Of a DNA stretch of 64,000 nt, positions 61,198 through 64,000 are shown in pieces. Numbering within the stretch: the first letter of the stretch is position 1; every line of letters starts with the position of its first letter. The notes beneath the pieces are model-generated. The model had not been told where the DNA came from. It ran no database searches and saw only the letters and a list, made by a program, of their open reading frames with translations. Source of the stretch: Bacteroidota bacterium (GTDB lineage: Bacteria; Bacteroidota; Bacteroidia; Flavobacteriales; Flavobacteriaceae); assembly GCA_023386585.1 (NCBI GenBank), contig JAEWJM010000021.1, positions 60,061-124,060 on the forward strand, read 5' to 3'. A program made the position numbers and the translations under genes.

Positions 61198-61627
61198 AAT
61201 TGAAAATTTATTAGAAAAATACTTTCAGGGAGAAACCGGCATTTCAGAAGAAAATGAATTGCGTGCTTATTTTTCCGGATCTGATGTTGCGCAGCATCTG
61301 ATGCAGTATAAGCCAATCTTCTGTTATTTCTCCGAAGCAGCAACGCTGAAGTCGGCCGTAAAAGTTCCATTACAATCTGAGAAACGCCATGTACAATGGT
61401 TATCGATTGCGGCCTCTGTGGTAGTTCTGCTTGGTGTCGGTTGTTTTGCTTACTTCAACAGGCAGCCGCAAGATCTTGGAACTTACCAGGATCCCGAAAG
61501 GGCTTTCAGGGAAACCCAAAAGGCACTTTCGCTGTTGTCGGGAAATGTAAACAAAGGACTTGAAAGCGTTAAGTACGTTGAGGAATACGAATCGGCCAAA
61601 AACCGGATTTTCACTCCGTACGAATAA
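61184..61627 (+). CDS. Single-helix membrane protein, possible anti-sigma factor
   Basis: A 147-residue protein. The N-terminal 65 residues (IENLLEKYFQGETGISEENELRAYFSG) look like the cytosolic arm seen in Bacteroidetes anti-sigma-like proteins. One membrane helix lies at about 71-89 (WLSIAASVVVLLGVGCFAYF), and a 55-residue periplasmic tail follows. Its start lies 14 nt inside the sigma gene, a sign of tight coupling. No zinc anti-sigma motif is present, so the role is inferred from position. Confidence 0.8.
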   Translation: MESHKIENLLEKYFQGETGISEENELRAYFSGSDVAQHLMQYKPIFCYFSEAATLKSAVKVPLQSEKRHVQWLSIAASVVVLLGVGCFAYFNRQPQDLGTYQDPERAFRETQKALSLLSGNVNKGLESVKYVEEYESAKNRIFTPYE

Positions 61628-61680
61628 GCCGGCCCCGGGCAACAGAGGCAAAATACTATAAACAGAAAATCACGAAAAAA

Positions 61681-62217
61681 ATGAAAAAGTTAATTATCAC
61701 AATCGCACTTGCTTTACTACCGTCACTGTTTTTCGCTCAGGCGGCATTTGATAAGTACGATGGACAGGACGATGTAACATCGGTAATCGTCAACAAGAAG
61801 ATGTTCCAGATGATGGGAAATGTCAAAAACAAGGAATCCCAGCAATACCTCGACCTGATCAAGAAGCTTGACAATCTTAAGGTGTTTACCACCGAAAGCA
61901 GCAGGGTTACGGCCGACATGAAAGGAACGGCTGAGAAATACATCAAAAGCGCCGGCCTTGAAGAGCTGATGCGGGTTAACGACAAGAACCAGAACATCAA
62001 GATCATGGTAAAATCGGGAGCGTCTGATACACAAGTTAGGGAGTTGCTAATGTTTATCGAAGGCAGCGGAAAAGGCAATGAGACCGTGCTGATGTCACTT
62101 ACCGGAAATTTTGACCTGAACGAGATTTCAGCTTTGACCGACAAAATGAACCTTCCCGGAGGCGAAGACCTGAAAAGGGCTGGAAAAGGCCAAAAAGGAC
62201 CAAAATCGTCTAAATAA
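61681..62217 (+). CDS. DUF4252 exported protein
   Basis: A 178-residue protein with signal peptide (MKKLIITIALALLPSLFFAQ) and the DUF4252 pattern: AFDKYDGQDDVTSVIVNKKMFQMM, a central FTTESSRVTADMKGTAEKYI and the segment ETVLMSLTGNFDLNEISALTDKM. The C-terminus is basic (KRAGKGQKGPKSSK). Function unknown. It is coupled to a second DUF4252 gene by a TAATG overlap. Confidence 0.87.
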   Translation: MKKLIITIALALLPSLFFAQAAFDKYDGQDDVTSVIVNKKMFQMMGNVKNKESQQYLDLIKKLDNLKVFTTESSRVTADMKGTAEKYIKSAGLEELMRVNDKNQNIKIMVKSGASDTQVRELLMFIEGSGKGNETVLMSLTGNFDLNEISALTDKMNLPGGEDLKRAGKGQKGPKSSK

Positions 62218-62756
62218 TGAAACGGTTTTCATCACTTGCCATCGCCGGCCTGCTACTTCTGGTGGGCTGCAATTCGGAGCCGTCATTGCAGAAATACTTT
62301 GTTGAAAAAAGCGAAGACCGCAACTTCATTTCGGTAGATGTTTCGCCAACGCTACTCAATTTCAACGAGAAAACGATGACGCCGGAAGAGAAAAAATCGC
62401 TCGAAGCCTTTGATAAAATGAACGTCCTGGCGTTCAAGTTAACTGACCAAAACAAGCAGAATTTTGAAGCCGAACGTGCTAAGGTAAATGCAATATTGAA
62501 AGAGGACAAGTATCAGCAGTTGATGAAGTTCGGTCGAGGCAAGGAAGGCGGCTCAGTGAGCTTTGTGGGTGATGAAAATCATATTGACGAAGTTGTTGTT
62601 TACGCCAATAAAAACGACGCCGGTTTTGCAGTAGTCCGTATCCTGGGCGATAATATGAACCCGACCGATATCATGAACATGATCACTGCAATACGCAATT
62701 CCGACATCAATCTTGCGCAGCTAAAACCGTTGCAGGAAATGATGAGTCAGCAATAA
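62217..62756 (+). CDS. DUF4252 lipoprotein
   Basis: A 179-residue lipoprotein (lipid Cys18 in LLLVGC) related to the upstream gene: NVLAFKLTDQNKQNFEAERAKVNAIL and VVRILGDNMNPTDIMNMITAI replace the corresponding parts. Its ATG shares one base with the preceding stop. Together the sigma factor, membrane protein and two DUF4252 genes form one operon that ends at the hairpin at 62778. Confidence 0.87.
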   Translation: MKRFSSLAIAGLLLLVGCNSEPSLQKYFVEKSEDRNFISVDVSPTLLNFNEKTMTPEEKKSLEAFDKMNVLAFKLTDQNKQNFEAERAKVNAILKEDKYQQLMKFGRGKEGGSVSFVGDENHIDEVVVYANKNDAGFAVVRILGDNMNPTDIMNMITAIRNSDINLAQLKPLQEMMSQQ

Positions 62757-62777
62757 AAGTCATCAATCAAAATAAAG

Positions 62778-62802
62778 AAGCAGTCGTTTGGCTGCTTTTT
62801 TT
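62778..62802 (+). terminator. Terminator of the sigma-DUF4252 operon
   Basis: AAGCAGTC-GTTT-GGCTGCTT (one wobble) followed by TTTTT. It lies 2 nt from the stop of the convergent MerR gene. Confidence 0.9.
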
Positions 62803-62804
62803 GT

Positions 62805-63710
62805 TCAGACATTTTCAAGTTTTGAGACCAGCTCGGGAATCGACCTGAATGCTTTCACCTGTGGTGGAATATTTTTACTGAAGGCAGGCGCCGCATTTTT
62901 ACCGATAATCCACAATTCATCGTTCGGTTGCAAAATTTCGGACATCATTGAATTGACAAATCCTTCGAAATCATCAGCATGCGGCGAAACAGTAAGATAA
63001 CAGATAAAAATGTTGTTCTCGAAATGGTTTCTGATGTCGGTCATGCTGCTCACCGGCACATGTTCACCCAGGTAAATCGCCCTGAAACCGTGCAATAAAA
63101 CCTCGTAATTTATAAACAACAAACCGAGTTCGTGAAGTTCACCCTCGGGCAAAAAAAGAATAAAGTTCCTGTGTGTTTTTGTTGGGGCCAGCGATTGGAT
63201 TGCCTCGGTGTTCGTGAGCAGCTTCTGCCGGATCAGATAACTGATAAAATGTTCGTGTGCGGGTGTAATTGTTCCGGTTTGCCATAGCATTCCGATATCG
63301 TCCAGCAATGGAATTATAACTTCATAGAAAGTTTGCTGGAACGACTTGCCTGAGAGCAGGAAATTGAAATTGTCAAAGAATTGCTTCTGATCGAAAGTCA
63401 TCATTGCGATCTTAAAGGCGTTGATCGCAAGTTTTCCCGCACTTTTTTCCGAGACGATATCGCGGACTAACTGCAAAAGTTCGTCATCGGATAGTGCGCC
63501 GATTTTCGAGATTTTATATCCATGGTTGTGCAGCAGTGTAATGTTCAACAGCTTTCGCAGGTTGGCCAAATCGTAATATCGGATATTGGTGCCGGTGCGC
63601 ATCGGCGAAAGCACATTGTATCGCTTTTCCCAGATCCGGATCGTATGGGCTTTGATGCCCGAAAGGTTCTCAAGATCTTTAATGCTGAAAATGCTCTTTA
63701 TATTGTTCAC
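62805..63710 (-). CDS. MerR-family regulator with B12-binding domain (CarH/LitR-like)
   Basis: A 301-residue regulator. The MerR helix-turn-helix (about 7-75) contains KDLENLSGIKAHTIRIWEKRY. The middle helical bundle carries Trp143, then nine residues, then Glu153-His154 (W-x9-EH), and the C-terminal domain has ExHxxG (Glu191, His193, Gly196). In CarH, the Trp/Glu/His set encloses the adenosyl group and the His of ExHxxG is a cobalt ligand, giving a light-labile repressor. All are conserved here, which supports B12-dependent light sensing. No carotenoid gene is present in the window. It has its own consensus promoter. Confidence 0.88.
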   Translation of the reverse strand: MNNIKSIFSIKDLENLSGIKAHTIRIWEKRYNVLSPMRTGTNIRYYDLANLRKLLNITLLHNHGYKISKIGALSDDELLQLVRDIVSEKSAGKLAINAFKIAMMTFDQKQFFDNFNFLLSGKSFQQTFYEVIIPLLDDIGMLWQTGTITPAHEHFISYLIRQKLLTNTEAIQSLAPTKTHRNFILFLPEGELHELGLLFINYEVLLHGFRAIYLGEHVPVSSMTDIRNHFENNIFICYLTVSPHADDFEGFVNSMMSEILQPNDELWIIGKNAAPAFSKNIPPQVKAFRSIPELVSKLENV

Positions 63711-63731
63711 TTTTTTTGCTTAATGACTGAA

Positions 63732-63761
63732 CAAAAATAGAATAATCTGAAAACAAAGCAA
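63732..63761 (-). promoter_or_regulatory. Promoter of the CarH-like regulator gene
   Basis: Minus strand: TTG (63761-63759), 19 nt, TATTTTTG (63739-63732), a full consensus match. The start would be near 63726, 16 nt before the ATG. Confidence 0.8.
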
Positions 63762-63782
63762 GTGTTATTAAAAGTTGAGAAC

Positions 63783-63814
63783 AAAAAAAATCCCGCACCG
63801 AAAGATGCAGGATT
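63783..63814 (-). terminator. tRNA-Leu terminator
   Basis: Minus strand: ATCCTGCATC pairs with GGTGCGGGAT (ten pairs, some wobble) and is followed by TTTTTTT. It lies 12 nt after the tRNA-Leu 3' end. Confidence 0.88.
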
Positions 63815-63825
63815 ATACTTGTTTG

Positions 63826-63907
63826 TGACCACGATCAGATTCGAACTGACACGTCTTGCGACACCACCCCCTCAAGATGGCGAGTCTACCAATTTCTCCA
63901 CGTGGCC
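63826..63907 (-). tRNA. tRNA-Leu(GAG)
   Basis: 82 nt. Acceptor stem GGCCACG/CGTGGTC with discriminator A; anticodon stem CCATC/GGTGG with loop TTGAGGG giving anticodon GAG; long variable arm TGTC-GCAA-GACG; T-arm GTCAG-TTCGAAT-CTGAT. The long variable arm confirms a class II tRNA. CCA is not encoded. Confidence 0.97.
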
Positions 63908-63910
63908 GAT

Positions 63911-63938
63911 AAAAAAAAGCCTGGCAACGCCTGACTTT
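63911..63938 (-). terminator. Hairpin with T-run between the two tRNAs
   Basis: Minus strand: AGTCAGGC-GTT-GCCAGGCT (one mismatch) followed by TTTTTTTT. It looks like an intrinsic terminator for tRNA-Lys, although no promoter for tRNA-Leu fits in the 34-nt gap. Confidence 0.6.
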
Positions 63939-63941
63939 CTG

Positions 63942-64000
63942 TGACCTGACTGGGGCTCGAACCCAGGACCCCATCATTAAAAGTGATGTGCTCTACCAAC
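63942..64000 (-). tRNA. tRNA-Lys(UUU), cut by the window edge
   Basis: The 3' 59 nt are visible. Anticodon stem CATCA/TGATG with loop CTTTTAA gives anticodon TTT. T-arm CTGGG-TTCGAGC-CCCAG. Acceptor 3' strand TCAGGTC with discriminator A. The 5' acceptor strand and part of the D-arm lie beyond the right edge. Confidence 0.93.

Noticed and set aside
63826..64000. tRNA genes as an island attachment site
   Set aside because: No integrase or duplicated tRNA 3' end was found in the adjoining sequence; the genes next to it look chromosomal. The right side cannot be seen.

Overview
The window reads as a contiguous piece of a chromosome from the family Flavobacteriaceae (Bacteroidetes), most like a Flavobacterium of moderately high GC (judged by eye, not counted). 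The signs are: three proteins with C-terminal type IX secretion (T9SS type A) sorting domains; TonB-dependent receptors and DUF5686/DUF4199/DUF4252/DUF4290 families; the alternative Bacteroidetes GlmU; promoters of the form TTG-N18-20-TAnnTTTG; a 6S RNA between zapA and rny; almost no Shine-Dalgarno sequences; and short dispersed repeats of the kind seen between Flavobacterium genes. No phage, insertion sequence, integron or CRISPR array is visible.

Layout. 0-5 kb: DUF4290 end, murA (Asp in place of the catalytic Cys), a TauE/SafE exporter, a DUF5686 outer-membrane protein and aroQ. 5.3-8.8 kb: five small outer-membrane beta-barrel (porin-family) genes, including a tandem pair with matching UUCG-loop terminators, lying between aroQ and xerD. 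9-12.5 kb: xerD, a dispersed repeat, then rny - 6S RNA - zapA - coiled-coil gene. 12.6-18.3 kb: M23 peptidase, TonB receptor, EF-hand-like lipoprotein, DUF2971. 18.4-25.4 kb: a four-gene operon (DUF4199, GT2, phosphosugar mutase, MsbA-like ABC exporter) diverging from rpmE2 and alternative glmU. 25.5-37 kb: housekeeping genes (aspA, mtaB, pirin, lytic transglycosylase, rpmH, carB).

37-48 kb is an envelope and redox region: T9SS cargo proteins, a CotH gene followed one base later by an inward-rectifier-type K+ channel, then YceI plus a monohaem cytochrome lipoprotein, an OB-fold protein plus a DUF5777 barrel, and a diheme cytochrome lipoprotein with a secreted ASPIC/UnbV protein. 48-53 kb: rmuC, a MATE exporter, a pseudouridine synthase and small unknown genes.

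53-59 kb is a vitamin B12 acquisition locus. btuFCD-like ABC genes run left. A cobalamin riboswitch running right leads a BtuB-like receptor and a BtuG-like surface lipoprotein. 59-64 kb: an S41 peptidase, an ECF sigma factor - membrane protein - DUF4252 x2 operon, and a MerR regulator with the W-x9-EH and ExHxxG signatures of B12-based CarH/LitR photoreceptors. tRNA-Leu(GAG) and a cut-off tRNA-Lys(UUU) close the window. The two B12-related units, one for uptake and one for a possible B12 light sensor, lie within 9 kb of each other and are, with the 42.8-47.9 kb redox cluster, the most interesting parts.
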